Assembly: GCA_041987545.1 (NCBI GenBank) | Contig: JBHIWH010000006.1 | Location: forward strand, 62,001 to 126,000 | Direction: 5' to 3' | Length of the DNA stretch: 64,000 nucleotides | From: JAJRXR01 sp041987545 | Lineage (GTDB): Bacteria > Planctomycetota > Phycisphaerae > Phycisphaerales > UBA1924 | Shown here: one piece after another, positions 7,932 through 16,301 of the stretch | How positions within the stretch are numbered: the stretch's first letter is position 1 | Layout: each line of letters opens with the position of its first letter | Made by a program: the position numbers and the translations under genes | Notes under the pieces: generated by a model | Told to the model about the DNA's origin: nothing | What the model saw: the letters and a program-made list of their open reading frames with translations, nothing else | The model's database searches: none

Positions 7932-8561
7932 TCAGCGTAGGCGGCGAGAGGATCGATACGCACGGAGGAAGCCGGCCAGGAGGAGCAGGGCGACCTCGCA
8001 GGCCGCCATCCGAAGGATGATCGACAGTTCGTTGCCGTGCCAATAACCCATGCTGCCGTTCCACTCAATGAGTGTGGAGACTACGAGGAGTGCCGGTGCG
8101 AGCAGGAGAGATATCGCGATGACCCGTCGCGGATACCGGTCAAACACACGTACCGCGACCGCAAAGCCAACTGTCCACACGAGCCAAGTTGAGAACATGA
8201 AGCCGGTCGCATCAAACCGTGACCTGAAGCCGGTGGGAGACGGCACGAAGCCGGGCCACTGGATCAGGAACAGCGTTCTCCAGACGGCTTCAAGGAGCAC
8301 GACCGCGGAGAGCGACAGCGCAGAGAGCAATGCGATTCCAATCAACGCAGGACCGTTGCAACTGACAACGAGGCTGCGCGAGATCCTTCCGCGAATATCT
8401 GATCCACACTCCGGGCATTTCGTTTGAGAAGGCAGGCCGCGTAGGTCGTACCCGCACGCTCCACACACGGCGGCGTCATCTCTCCGCACGCTGACGCGGA
8501 ACTTCGCCGATATCGCGGCGAGAAGTAGCGCGAGAAGCAGGATGATGAAGAGGACATCCAT
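7932..8561 (-). CDS. Zinc-ribbon membrane protein of unknown function
   Basis: 209 residues. An N-terminal membrane segment (3-19) is followed by a four-cysteine zinc ribbon, CGACGYDLRG...CPECG (Cys33, 36, 49, 52), then about four more hydrophobic segments between residues 70 and 205. The ribbon wording CGYDLRGLP is very common in planctomycete membrane proteins. Codon use is noticeably less GC-rich than in surE downstream, which suggests a different history. It may be cotranscribed with surE. No function can be given. Confidence 0.7.
   Translation of the reverse strand: MDVLFIILLLALLLAAISAKFRVSVRRDDAAVCGACGYDLRGLPSQTKCPECGSDIRGRISRSLVVSCNGPALIGIALLSALSLSAVVLLEAVWRTLFLIQWPGFVPSPTGFRSRFDATGFMFSTWLVWTVGFAVAVRVFDRYPRRVIAISLLLAPALLVVSTLIEWNGSMGYWHGNELSIILRMAACEVALLLLAGFLRAYRSSRRLR
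7934..7939 (-). promoter_or_regulatory. -10-like box TACGCT before surE
   Basis: Read on the minus strand, TACGCT ends 8 bases before the surE ATG, with no Shine-Dalgarno between; it overlaps the stop codon of the upstream gene. Confidence 0.35.
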
Positions 8562-8598
8562 AGGTCATGGCGTCGTCTGGCCGCATGTCATGACGTGA

Positions 8599-9330
8599 TC
8601 AGAACGGCCGCTTCGTCGGATTCACCGCGATGTTGTCGCGTCCCAGGACGAGCAGGTCGGCGATCTCGACGGCCTCGGCGAGGCTGCCGCGGGCCTGGGC
8701 CACGTCCGCCGCGTGCTGGGGCGCCTTGCCCTGCTCCAGGTGCTCGACGGTCGGGATCGCGTCGCCTACGAGCATCACGTCGCCCAGGGGGCGGGGGATC
8801 AGCAGGCCCGTGAGCCCCGGCGTCACGCCCGGCAGGGGGAACAGGTCCACGCCGGGCGCCAGCGAGTCGGGCGCGGGGACGCACCGGTGCAGGATGGCCG
8901 CATCCCGCTGCAGGACGGCGATCATCGTCTTCTGGTCGTCGTGCAGCTGCTCGCCCGCGGCCTCGGCGTCGCGGGCGGTGTCGGCCAGGCGCCTCAGCCC
9001 CTCGGCGATGGGCACTCCCACGGTCTCGCGCTCGCGCTCCGAGACGAGCCACTCGGCGGCCTCGAACGCCTCGAGCCCACGCCTCGCCTCGGGGTGGAAG
9101 CTGGTCAGGAAGACATGCGTGATCTTCTCGGGCGTGAGCCCGGTCCGCTCCTCGAGCCTGGCGGCCAGGGCGGGGGCGGGCAGGCCCGGGTCCACGAGGA
9201 TGCGGGCGTCGCCCGCCGTGATCAGCGTGGTGGTGGCGTGCCCGGTGCGGGTCGCCTGCCGCTCGCCACGCAGCGGGTGGGCGCTCATGGCGCCGATGGA
9301 GATGACTCGGACCTGGGGGACGCTGGACAC
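8599..9330 (-). CDS. Metallo-beta-lactamase-fold protein with degenerate metal site
   Basis: 243 residues from a GTG preceded by GAGG at suitable spacing; the longer frame adds a low-complexity leader and was rejected. The order of elements matches the MBL fold: TTLITAGDARILVDPG, THVFLTSFHPEARRGLEAF where HxHxDH normally stands, PLPGVTPGLTGLLI where GHTPGH normally stands, and VMLVGDAI with the usual aspartate. Most metal-binding histidines are therefore replaced (SFHPEA for HxHxDH, GVTPGL for GHTPGH), so a classical dinuclear hydrolase is unlikely. It may be a binding protein or have an altered metal site. No operon partner. Confidence 0.7.
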   Translation of the reverse strand: MSSVPQVRVISIGAMSAHPLRGERQATRTGHATTTLITAGDARILVDPGLPAPALAARLEERTGLTPEKITHVFLTSFHPEARRGLEAFEAAEWLVSERERETVGVPIAEGLRRLADTARDAEAAGEQLHDDQKTMIAVLQRDAAILHRCVPAPDSLAPGVDLFPLPGVTPGLTGLLIPRPLGDVMLVGDAIPTVEHLEQGKAPQHAADVAQARGSLAEAVEIADLLVLGRDNIAVNPTKRPF

Positions 9331-9461
9331 GCTGGAACCTCGAGATTCTCGGCCGCGGGTCGGCGCCCTCGGCGGGGCGGTTCGCGGCCCCGTGCCTGCG
9401 CAGCCGTCACAGACGATACAGCCCGAACGCACGTGCGGTCATCGGGGGGTGCAACCCCCCG

Positions 9462-9632
9462 GAACACGGGCGGCCGGGCGGGATGATGGCAGAGTTGTGG
9501 TGATGTCCCACTCAGCGGGTGGATCTGCCTCGGAGTGAGAGGGCTTGGACACGAGCGACGGCGTGTCCCGGCTACGACAAGGCATCCCCTGCGAGCCCCG
9601 TGCTGACCGACCCCTCGGCACGGGGCATTTTT
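9462..9632 (+). ncRNA. Candidate structured RNA ending in an intrinsic terminator
   Basis: The 532 bases from 9331 to 9862 separate two divergent genes and hold no convincing protein. On the plus strand a perfect terminator (9595-9632) ends a transcript that cannot come from the leftward gene, so transcription must start in about 9433-9570. Inside lie GGACACG/CGTGTCC (around 9547-9568), able to pair, and just upstream a GC hairpin at 9443-9461 (CGGGGGG, loop TGCAA, CCCCCCG). It could be a stand-alone small RNA or an attenuated leader of the downstream glycosyltransferase gene. I found no match to the cores of SRP RNA, RNase P or tmRNA. The 5' end is uncertain. Confidence 0.35.
9595..9632 (+). 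terminator. Intrinsic terminator (9-bp stem, T-tract)
   Basis: GCCCCGTGC (9595-9603) pairs perfectly with GCACGGGGC (9618-9626) and is followed at once by ATTTTT. There is no comparable T-run on the other strand, so it works on plus-strand transcripts. Confidence 0.75.
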
Positions 9633-9862
9633 CTGCGCCCACCTCGCCCGCCGACCGCCGGGCCCGGGGAGCCCGGCCGGGCCCCGGCGCGAAGATCCGG
9701 CGAAGAGTGGGTCGTCGGGGCATGAGTGGTGGAAAACTCGGGGGCGGGCGGGGCTAAACTGCCGCGCAGTCGCAAGATGCGGCGACCGCGGGGACGGACG
9801 AACCCCGGGGCCGTGCGGCTGCGTTTTCGCCCCCGACCCCCACATTCCGGAGCTTGCTGACC

Positions 9863-12472
9863 ATGGTCAGAGCGGTCCAGGGCACGGACGCCGGGGACAT
9901 CCAGGATCAGTCTGTCGATGAGCCCGCGGGCGTGCTCACGCGGCTGGACGCGCACGTGCACTCGAGCGCGTCGGACAAGCCCGTGATGGCCGCCGCCGGC
10001 TGGATCGACGCGCCCGAGTGCTACACCGAGCCCGAGCGCGTCTACGACATGGCGATGGCCCGGGGCATGGACCTGGTCACCATCACCGACCACGACACGA
10101 TCCGCGGCGCCATGACGCTCGTCGAGCGCGGCTTCGAGCGGTTCGTCGTCGGGCAAGAAGTCTCCGTCCGGTTCCCCGAGGACCGGTGCCTGCTGCACGT
10201 GCTGGTGTGGGGGATCACGCCCCACCAGGACGAGCGGTTGACGCGGCTGGGGCTGCGGCAGGACGTGTACGAGTTCGCCGCCTGGCTCCGCGAGGAGAAC
10301 CTGGCGCACGCCGTGGCGCACCCGCTGTACGTCCAGAACGGGCGCCTGACCCGCTGGCACATCGAGCGGGCGGCGCTGCTGTTCAAGGGCTTCGAGACGC
10401 TCAACGGCGCCCACTCGGCCCGCCAGAGCAAGACCCTGGAGCGTGTCCTGGCGACCATGAACGCGGGCACGATCCACAGGCTCGTCAGCGAGCACGGCAT
10501 CGAGCCGCACTGGCCCCGCGTCTGGGAGAAGGCCCGCACGGGGGGCTCCGATGACCACGGGGCGCTGAACATCGGCCGCACGTGGACGCAGGTGCGGGAC
10601 TCGGGCAAGGTCCACGACGGGCGCGAGTTCCTGCGGCGCGTCATGAGCGCCCAGAGCGAGTCCGGCGGCGACGGCGGGCACTCGGCCCTGCTGGCCCACC
10701 AGATCACGACCGTCGGCGCCCAGTACTACGCCGACCGGATGTACAAGAAGCGCTCGCCCACCGGGCGGTACATCTCGGCCAAGCTGCTGAAGTTCGCGGG
10801 CGTGGGCGTCAAGGCGCCGAGCAAGAAGCGGGTCGCGGCCCACAAGGCGGCGCAGACGGTCTGGCTGCACAAGAAGAGCCGCGCCGGCGGGCTGCCCATC
10901 GTCCAGGCGCTGCGGGACCAGATCGGCGGCGTGCTCGAGCGGCACCCGGAGATCCGGGGGCGGCTCGACCCGGAGTCGTGGCCCGACGGGTCGGCGTTGT
11001 CTGATCACGAGCGGATGGCGGACTTCGCAGAAGATCTCATCCTGGCCCTGAGCGAGGCGATGGAGCCGGGGCTGGTCAGGTCGATGGGCAAGCGGGACCC
11101 GGGGAAGCTGGGGGCGCACCTGAGCAGCTACATGATCCTGCACGCGGCCCAGCTGCCGTACTTGTTTAGTCTGTTCCACCAGAACAAGGAACGCCCGTTC
11201 CTGCGGCGCCTGGAGCGCGAGACCGGGGCCGCGGGCGGGGAGCCGGGACGCCCCATGAAGGTGATGCTGTTCACGGACACGCTCGCGGACGTCAACGGCG
11301 TGTCGCGGTTCATCCAGAACACGGCCCAGCGGGCCCGCGAGTCGGGGCGGGAGCTGGAGGTCGTGACCTCGACGCGGCTCGACTGCCCCGAGGCGCCCAA
11401 CATCACCAACTTCAGGCCGATCTTCGCGACCAAGATGCCCCGGTACGAGAACCTGGAGCTGGCGCTGCCGCCGCTGCTGGCGATGCTGCGGCACGCGGAC
11501 AAAGAACAACCCGACGCGATCCACGTCTCCACGCCAGGGCCCGTGGGGATGGCGGGCTGGCTGGCGGCGCGGATGCTCCGGGCGCCGATGCTGGGCGTGT
11601 ACCACACGGACTTCCCGGCCTACATCGACCAGCTGTTCGACGACCACGCGCTGACCGAGACGAGCAAGTGGTTCATGCGTTCGTTCTACAAGAAGTTCGC
11701 GTCGATCTTCACGCGCAGCGCCGATTACGCCGAGTCGCTCGAGGCGCTGGGCATGGGGCGCGACCAGCTCGTCCGCCTGCGGCCGGGCTTCGACAACACA
11801 CGCTTCGGCGCGCACTACCGGGACGAGTCGGTCTGGGACCGCTTGGGCAGCGACCGGGGGACGGTCAAGATGCTCTTCTGCGGGCGCGTCAGCGTCGAGA
11901 AGAACCTGCCCATGCTGGTGGACATCTGGAAGACGATCGAGACGCGGTGCGCCGAGCGGGGCGTGGAGGCCGAGCTGGTCGTCGTGGGCGACGGGCCCTA
12001 CCGCGAGCGGATGAGCAAGGAGCTCAAGAAATCCCGGACGAACTTCCTGGGTTTCCGGTACGGCGACGAGCTGGCGACGATCTACGCCTCGTGCGACATG
12101 TTCGTCTTCCCCTCGACGACGGACACCCTTGGCCAGGTCGTGATGGAGAGCCAGGCGTCGGGGCTGCCCGTGCTGGTGAGTGATCAGGGCGGGCCGAAGG
12201 AGATCGTCCGTGACGGGGTGACGGGGCACGTGCTGCCCGCGGGCGACCCGGGGGCGTGGATCGATCGGGTCGTGGAACTGGCGTGCGACGCGGACCGCCG
12301 CCGGGCGATGGGCGAGGCGGGCCAGGAGTACATGCGCCAGTTCAACTTCGAGGCCTCGTTCGAGCACTTCTGGGGGATGCACGAGCGGGCGGTGCGCGAG
12401 GCCGACGGCGACGCGGTCGCCGACGCCCCGGACGCCGGGGCGGTCGAGACGAGGGAGGCCGCGGGCGTTTAA
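9863..12472 (+). CDS. PHP-domain / GT4 glycosyltransferase fusion
   Basis: 869 residues. The ATG at 9863 lies 11 bases after GGAG; the TTG at 9854 would be too close. The N-terminal third is a PHP domain (LDAHVHSSASDKP with Asp29, His31, His33; LVTITDHDTIRGA; a later SDDHG), the metal-dependent phosphoesterase fold. A helical linker of about 200 residues follows. From residue 465 (MKVMLFTDTLADVNGVSRF) to about 850 it is a GT4 retaining glycosyltransferase, with VSTPGPVGMAGW, FCGRVSVEKNLPML and the donor-site stretch FVFPSTTDTLGQVVMESQASG. Probably a membrane-associated glycolipid mannosyl- or glucosyltransferase. The PHP part might hydrolyse a phosphorylated product or intermediate; that is inference. 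Confidence 0.85.
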   Translation: MVRAVQGTDAGDIQDQSVDEPAGVLTRLDAHVHSSASDKPVMAAAGWIDAPECYTEPERVYDMAMARGMDLVTITDHDTIRGAMTLVERGFERFVVGQEVSVRFPEDRCLLHVLVWGITPHQDERLTRLGLRQDVYEFAAWLREENLAHAVAHPLYVQNGRLTRWHIERAALLFKGFETLNGAHSARQSKTLERVLATMNAGTIHRLVSEHGIEPHWPRVWEKARTGGSDDHGALNIGRTWTQVRDSGKVHDGREFLRRVMSAQSESGGDGGHSALLAHQITTVGAQYYADRMYKKRSPTGRYISAKLLKFAGVGVKAPSKKRVAAHKAAQTVWLHKKSRAGGLPIVQALRDQIGGVLERHPEIRGRLDPESWPDGSALSDHERMADFAEDLILALSEAMEPGLVRSMGKRDPGKLGAHLSSYMILHAAQLPYLFSLFHQNKERPFLRRLERETGAAGGEPGRPMKVMLFTDTLADVNGVSRFIQNTAQRARESGRELEVVTSTRLDCPEAPNITNFRPIFATKMPRYENLELALPPLLAMLRHADKEQPDAIHVSTPGPVGMAGWLAARMLRAPMLGVYHTDFPAYIDQLFDDHALTETSKWFMRSFYKKFASIFTRSADYAESLEALGMGRDQLVRLRPGFDNTRFGAHYRDESVWDRLGSDRGTVKMLFCGRVSVEKNLPMLVDIWKTIETRCAERGVEAELVVVGDGPYRERMSKELKKSRTNFLGFRYGDELATIYASCDMFVFPSTTDTLGQVVMESQASGLPVLVSDQGGPKEIVRDGVTGHVLPAGDPGAWIDRVVELACDADRRRAMGEAGQEYMRQFNFEASFEHFWGMHERAVREADGDAVADAPDAGAVETREAAGV

Positions 12473-12515
12473 GGGGCGGGGTCCACTGAGCGCGTCGTGG
12501 GCGCGCACAAAGAAA

Positions 12516-12537
12516 CCGCGGGATCGGGATCCCGCGG
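12516..12537 (-). terminator. 10-bp hairpin serving the H1-like gene
   Basis: CCGCGGGATC and GATCCCGCGG pair perfectly. On the minus strand TTTCTTT follows the stem, giving a good intrinsic terminator for the gene ending at 12567; on the plus strand only CTTTC follows. Confidence 0.7.
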
Positions 12538-12566
12538 CTTTCAGGATGACAGGTTGAGCTGTTGGC

Positions 12567-13253
12567 TCAGGCGGCCTTGCGGACCGTGCGGCGCGACGTG
12601 CTGCCGGCGCCGATGCGGCGGACAACGTTGCGCTTCGCGGTCTTGCGCGCGGGGCTGGTCTTGCGGGCCTTGGTCGTCCGCTTGGCGCCGGCCTTGATGG
12701 GCGACTTGCGGGCGGACTTGCGGGCCGAGCTCTTGCGGGCGGTCGGCTTGGCGGTGGTGGACTTGCGGGCCGTCTTGCGGGCGGTGGTGCGCTTGGCCGT
12801 GGTCCGCTTGGCGGTCGTGGTCTTGCGGCCGCTGGTGCGCTTGGCGGTGGTCCGCTTGGCGCCGGTGGTCTTGCGCTTGGCGGCGGTGGCGCGCTTGGCG
12901 GCGGGCTTGCGGGTGGTCGCCGACTTCCGCTTGGCGGTCGTCGTGGTCTTCCGCTTGGAGGCGGTGGTGGTGGTCTTGCGCTTGGGGGCGGCCTTCCGCT
13001 TGGCCGAGGTGGTGGTCTTGCGCTTGGCGGTGGTCGAGGCCTTGCGGGGCTTGCGGGTGGAGGCCTTGGCCGTGGTGCTGCGGCGCTTGGCCGGGCTCTT
13101 GCGGGTCGAGCTCTTGCTCGTCGCCTTGCGGGTGGGGCTCTTGCGGGCGGGGGACTTCTTGGCGGTGGACTTGCGGGCCCCGGTCTTGCGGGCCCCGGCC
13201 TTCTTGGCGGGGGTTCGCTTGGTCTTGGCGTGCGATTTGGTTCGGGTCGGCAT
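12567..13253 (-). CDS. Histone H1-like Lys/Arg/Ala/Thr-rich DNA-binding protein
   Basis: 228 residues, almost entirely Lys, Arg, Ala, Thr and Ser, with degenerate repeats such as KRKTTT, AKRTTAKRTTA and RKSPARKS. The start MPTRTKSHAK at 13253 follows GGAG; the longer frame adds unrelated sequence. There is no hydrophobic core or globular domain, so it should be disordered and bind DNA through charge, like eukaryotic H1 tails and bacterial H1-like proteins. The repeat makes long spurious open frames in other phases. A strong hairpin terminator follows. It is monocistronic and probably condenses the nucleoid. Confidence 0.85.
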   Translation of the reverse strand: MPTRTKSHAKTKRTPAKKAGARKTGARKSTAKKSPARKSPTRKATSKSSTRKSPAKRRSTTAKASTRKPRKASTTAKRKTTTSAKRKAAPKRKTTTTASKRKTTTTAKRKSATTRKPAAKRATAAKRKTTGAKRTTAKRTSGRKTTTAKRTTAKRTTARKTARKSTTAKPTARKSSARKSARKSPIKAGAKRTTKARKTSPARKTAKRNVVRRIGAGSTSRRTVRKAA

Positions 13254-13489
13254 CGTGAATCTCCGTCGTGTGGGAAAGTGCTCTCCCCACGTTCCGTGAC
13301 GGGGAGAATGGGACATCGCCCGCCCGAATCGACCGAAAACCACCTCGGGATCAATTTCTGAGCCTGAATTCCTTCACTCCCACGCAAGGTCCGACGCCCC
13401 GCGAGCCGAGCGCGGCCTCGCCCCGGCACGCGCGGCATGGCAATGATTCAAGTCGGCGAGCCCGGCACGACCCGGAGTGTGGCGACACG

Positions 13490-14935
13490 ATGAGCACAGG
13501 CGGCACAGGCAAAAACCCACGCCCCATGGGCGGATCCGGCGGCGCCTGGAGCCCCGAGTCCTGGCGCGGGCGCCTCGACCCGCAGCAGGTGCGCTACACC
13601 GACCGGGACGCGGTCGAGCGGGCCGCGGCCAAGCTCGCGGGCCTCCCGCCCCTGGTCACGAGCTGGGAGATCGAGCGGCTGCGATCCGAGATCGCCCAGG
13701 CCCAGCGGGGCGAGCGGTTCATCCTGCAGGGGGGCGACTGCGCCGAGACGCTCGACGACTGCCGCCCGGACCGGATCGCCAGCAAGCTCAAGATCCTGCT
13801 GCAGATGTCCCTGGTGCTGGTGCACGGGCTCAAGCGGCCCGTGACCCGCGTGGGCCGGTTCGCCGGCCAGTACGCCAAGCCCCGGTCCAGCCCGACCGAG
13901 ACCCGCGACGTGGACGGGTCGAGCGTGACGCTGCCCAGCTACTTCGGGGACCTGGTCAACGAGGCCGCCTTCGAGGCCGGGGCCCGCGAGCCCAACCCGC
14001 ACCTGATGGTCCGGGGCTACCAGCACGCGGCGATGACGCTCAACTTCATCCGGTCGCTGCTCGAGGGCGGGTTTGCCGACCTGCACCACCCCGAGTACTG
14101 GGACCTGAGCTTCTTCGAGCACGCGGACCTGAGCCCCGAACGCCGGGCCCAGTACCTGCGGATGAGCCAGACCCTGGCCGACGGGCTCCGGTTCATGGAG
14201 GCCCTCGGTGAACAGAGCGTCGAGGACCTGACCCGCGTGGAGTTCTACACGAGCCACGAGGGGCTGAACCTGATTTATGAGTCGGCCCAGACGCGGCGGG
14301 TCCCTCGCAAGGGCGGGTGGTGGGACCTGACGACCCACCTGCCGTGGATCGGCGAGCGGACGCGGTCGCTGGACGGGGCGCACGTCGAGTTCTTCCGCGG
14401 GATCGAGAACCCGGTGGGCGTGAAGATCGGGCCGAAGATGGACCCCGACGAGCTGGTGCGGCTGATCGAGGCGGTGAACCCGTCCGACGCGCCCGGGCGG
14501 CTGGTGCTGATCGCGCGGATGGGCGCCGAGGGCGTGGACGCGGCGCTGCCCGGGCTGGTCGAGCGCGTGTCGCGCGAGGGGCGGACGGTGCTGTGGATGT
14601 GCGACCCGATGCACGGCAACGGGATCACGACCCAGGGCGGGATCAAGACGAGGTCGTTCGACGCGATCCTGGCCGAGCTGGAGCGGAGCGTCGAGATCCA
14701 TCGCCAGGCCGGGACCGTGCTGGGCGGGGTGCACTTCGAGCTGACGGGCGAGGACGTGACCGAGTGCGTGGGCGGGGCGTCGGGGGTCCGCGAGGAGGAC
14801 CTGGGCCTGAACTACGCCTCGCCGTGCGACCCGAGGCTGAACTACGCCCAGAGCCTGGAGCTGGCGTTCCTGCTGGCGGGGGCCCTCGGCTCAGACCGGG
14901 GCTCGGGCGGCGAATCGGGCGGGGCGTCGGCCTAG
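13490..14935 (+). CDS. Class II 3-deoxy-D-arabino-heptulosonate 7-phosphate synthase
   Basis: 481 residues. First enzyme of the shikimate pathway, joining phosphoenolpyruvate and erythrose 4-phosphate. The plant/mycobacterial type II family is recognisable from WRGRLDPQQVRY, RFILQGGDCAE, RVGRFAGQYAKPRSSPTE, EFYTSHEGLNLIYE, GVKIGPKM, WMCDPMHGNGITT, GGVHFELTGEDVTECVGG and the C-terminal DPRLNYAQSLELAFLLA. The ATG at 13490 is about 12 bases from GGAG and gives a length close to the family norm; the frame upstream is unrelated. It appears to be transcribed alone. Residues after about 465 are a Gly/Ser tail. Confidence 0.93.
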   Translation: MSTGGTGKNPRPMGGSGGAWSPESWRGRLDPQQVRYTDRDAVERAAAKLAGLPPLVTSWEIERLRSEIAQAQRGERFILQGGDCAETLDDCRPDRIASKLKILLQMSLVLVHGLKRPVTRVGRFAGQYAKPRSSPTETRDVDGSSVTLPSYFGDLVNEAAFEAGAREPNPHLMVRGYQHAAMTLNFIRSLLEGGFADLHHPEYWDLSFFEHADLSPERRAQYLRMSQTLADGLRFMEALGEQSVEDLTRVEFYTSHEGLNLIYESAQTRRVPRKGGWWDLTTHLPWIGERTRSLDGAHVEFFRGIENPVGVKIGPKMDPDELVRLIEAVNPSDAPGRLVLIARMGAEGVDAALPGLVERVSREGRTVLWMCDPMHGNGITTQGGIKTRSFDAILAELERSVEIHRQAGTVLGGVHFELTGEDVTECVGGASGVREEDLGLNYASPCDPRLNYAQSLELAFLLAGALGSDRGSGGESGGASA

Positions 14936-14978
14936 GACGGCGCTTCAGTCGGGGCGCCGACGGCCCGATATCCGTCTC

Positions 14979-15317
14979 GTGAGCCACGACGGCCCCATCC
15001 CGTTCGCCCCGCTGATCGAGCCCAAGCCCTGGCGGCCCGAGCGGCGCCACGAGTCCCGGCAGCGGGCCGAGGGCCGGGCGATCGTGACGATCCGCGAGCG
15101 GGGCCGCATGCCGATGCTGGCGCCGGTCGAGCTGCTCGACGCGTCGGAGCACGGCGTGGGCATCCTCAGCGAGAAACCGGCGATGCCCGGGGCGCGCGTC
15201 CGCCTGTACTTCCACGGCCAGGTCACGCCCGGGCGAACGGGCGTCGTCGCCAGGTGCGAGCCCGAGGGGGACGCGTGGCGCCTGGGCGTGCGGTGCGACA
15301 TGCGGATGGCCGCCTGA
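14979..15317 (+). CDS. PilZ domain protein
   Basis: 112 residues. RRHESRQRAEGRA supplies the RxxxR part and LDASEHGVGILS the (D/N)xSxxG part of a PilZ cyclic-di-GMP binding site. The final strands (GVVARCEPEGDAWRLGVRC) complete the barrel. The single-domain architecture suggests a small c-di-GMP receptor. The GTG start at 14979 has no clear Shine-Dalgarno. It lies 43 bases after the DAHP synthase gene. The partner is unknown. Confidence 0.8.
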   Translation: MSHDGPIPFAPLIEPKPWRPERRHESRQRAEGRAIVTIRERGRMPMLAPVELLDASEHGVGILSEKPAMPGARVRLYFHGQVTPGRTGVVARCEPEGDAWRLGVRCDMRMAA

Positions 15318-15576
15318 CTCGGCCCACGTGACCCCGGGCCCGCACGCTCATCCAGGTCGACCGGTCGCGGCGGGCCACTCTCCCGAGTGACTGAGAGACC
15401 TGCTTGTGTCGTGCGCTGCCCCGAACGGGGGGGGGCGGGTCGGCCTGCGCCGGCGTCCTTGTTTCTTCTCTGTTCGCACTTCGATTGCAGGTTGCGAACA
15501 CGCGACGCGGTCTGCGCGCCTCCGGGGCGCACGGCGGCCGAGTTTTTCTTGATCGGCCGACGGGGCGCGCGCGAAG

Positions 15577-15610
15577 ATGCAGGGTGCGAACGCGAGAGTT
15601 CGCGCTGCAT
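15577..15610 (+). promoter_or_regulatory. 5'-leader hairpin upstream of a PEP-CTERM gene
   Basis: ATGCAG (15577-15582) pairs with CTGCAT (15605-15610), and inside it GCGAAC (15586-15591) pairs with GTTCGC (15598-15603) around GCGAGA. It ends about 15 bases before the ribosome site of the next gene. The rest of the 321-base gap (15318-15638) has another short inverted repeat, CGGCCGA/TCGGCCG near 15535-15560, and no gene that I can support. Confidence 0.4.
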
Positions 15611-15638
15611 CGCTCATCGATGCGGGAAGGAGGACACG

Positions 15639-16292
15639 ATGACAAGGGGTATCTGCTGCAGTGTGGCGTGCCTGTCCATCGTGGCCTGTGTTTCGGCCGC
15701 GAATCCGGTGGAGGGCGAGTATCGGGACACGGACATCTGTGACAATCACGGGAACCTGTTCGCGACCGAGGAGTTGGGGCACCTGCCGCCCTTCGACGAG
15801 GACGAGTGGATCCAGACGAGCTGGGACCAGACGACGCTGATCGCGTGCGCGGCGTCCGACATCCCGACGCTGCCCAACGTCCTCGTCACGATGACGAACA
15901 TGACCGGGAGGGAGTGGACGGACCTGTTCTACGTGGCGGACTGGACGCTGACGACCTTCTCCAACGAGGACGGGGAGGCGATGGACGCGGCGGCCCCGGA
16001 CCTGTGGTACCGCGCGTTCCGGATCGACTCGGTGGGGATGAACAAGCCGCTGATCGCCGAGTCGATGACGATGGACGGCGTGTTCGAGGTGGGCGAGACC
16101 TGGACGTTCATCATCGACGACTACAGCAACGTCATGGGCCTGAAGCCCGACGCGTTCGACTCGCTGGGGTTCTCCGGCGCGTCGTTCGGGGACCCGGTCT
16201 CGTCGGCGAGCATCGTGCAGTTCGTCCCGTCGCCCGGGGCGCTCTGGCTGCTGGGGCTGGGCGGGCTGGCCGCGGCGCGTCGTCGCCGGTGA
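15639..16292 (+). CDS. Secreted PEP-CTERM-like protein
   Basis: 217 residues from an ATG behind GAAGGAGG. There is a signal peptide with three cysteines (ICCSVACLSIVACVSA), then an acidic beta-rich domain with CDNHGNLF, and a C-terminal sorting tail VPSPGALWLLGLGG followed by AAARRRR. That tail is the planctomycete form of PEP-CTERM: a short motif, one hydrophobic helix and a basic end, expected to be processed by an exosortase-type system. The mature domain is unassigned; secretion and surface exposure are inferred from both ends. Confidence 0.8.
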   Translation: MTRGICCSVACLSIVACVSAANPVEGEYRDTDICDNHGNLFATEELGHLPPFDEDEWIQTSWDQTTLIACAASDIPTLPNVLVTMTNMTGREWTDLFYVADWTLTTFSNEDGEAMDAAAPDLWYRAFRIDSVGMNKPLIAESMTMDGVFEVGETWTFIIDDYSNVMGLKPDAFDSLGFSGASFGDPVSSASIVQFVPSPGALWLLGLGGLAAARRRR

Positions 16293-16301
16293 GGCCGTGG
16301 T

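Noticed and set aside
12473..12566. Search for tRNA, rRNA or CRISPR in the gaps of the window
   Set aside because: No T-loop, rRNA-like segment or regularly spaced direct repeats were seen here or in the other intergenic regions.
9572..13438. Open frame of 1288 codons on the minus strand
   Set aside because: It runs antisense to the PHP-glycosyltransferase and in a wrong phase through the H1-like repeats; proline and arginine runs show it is a shadow of GC-rich coding sequence.
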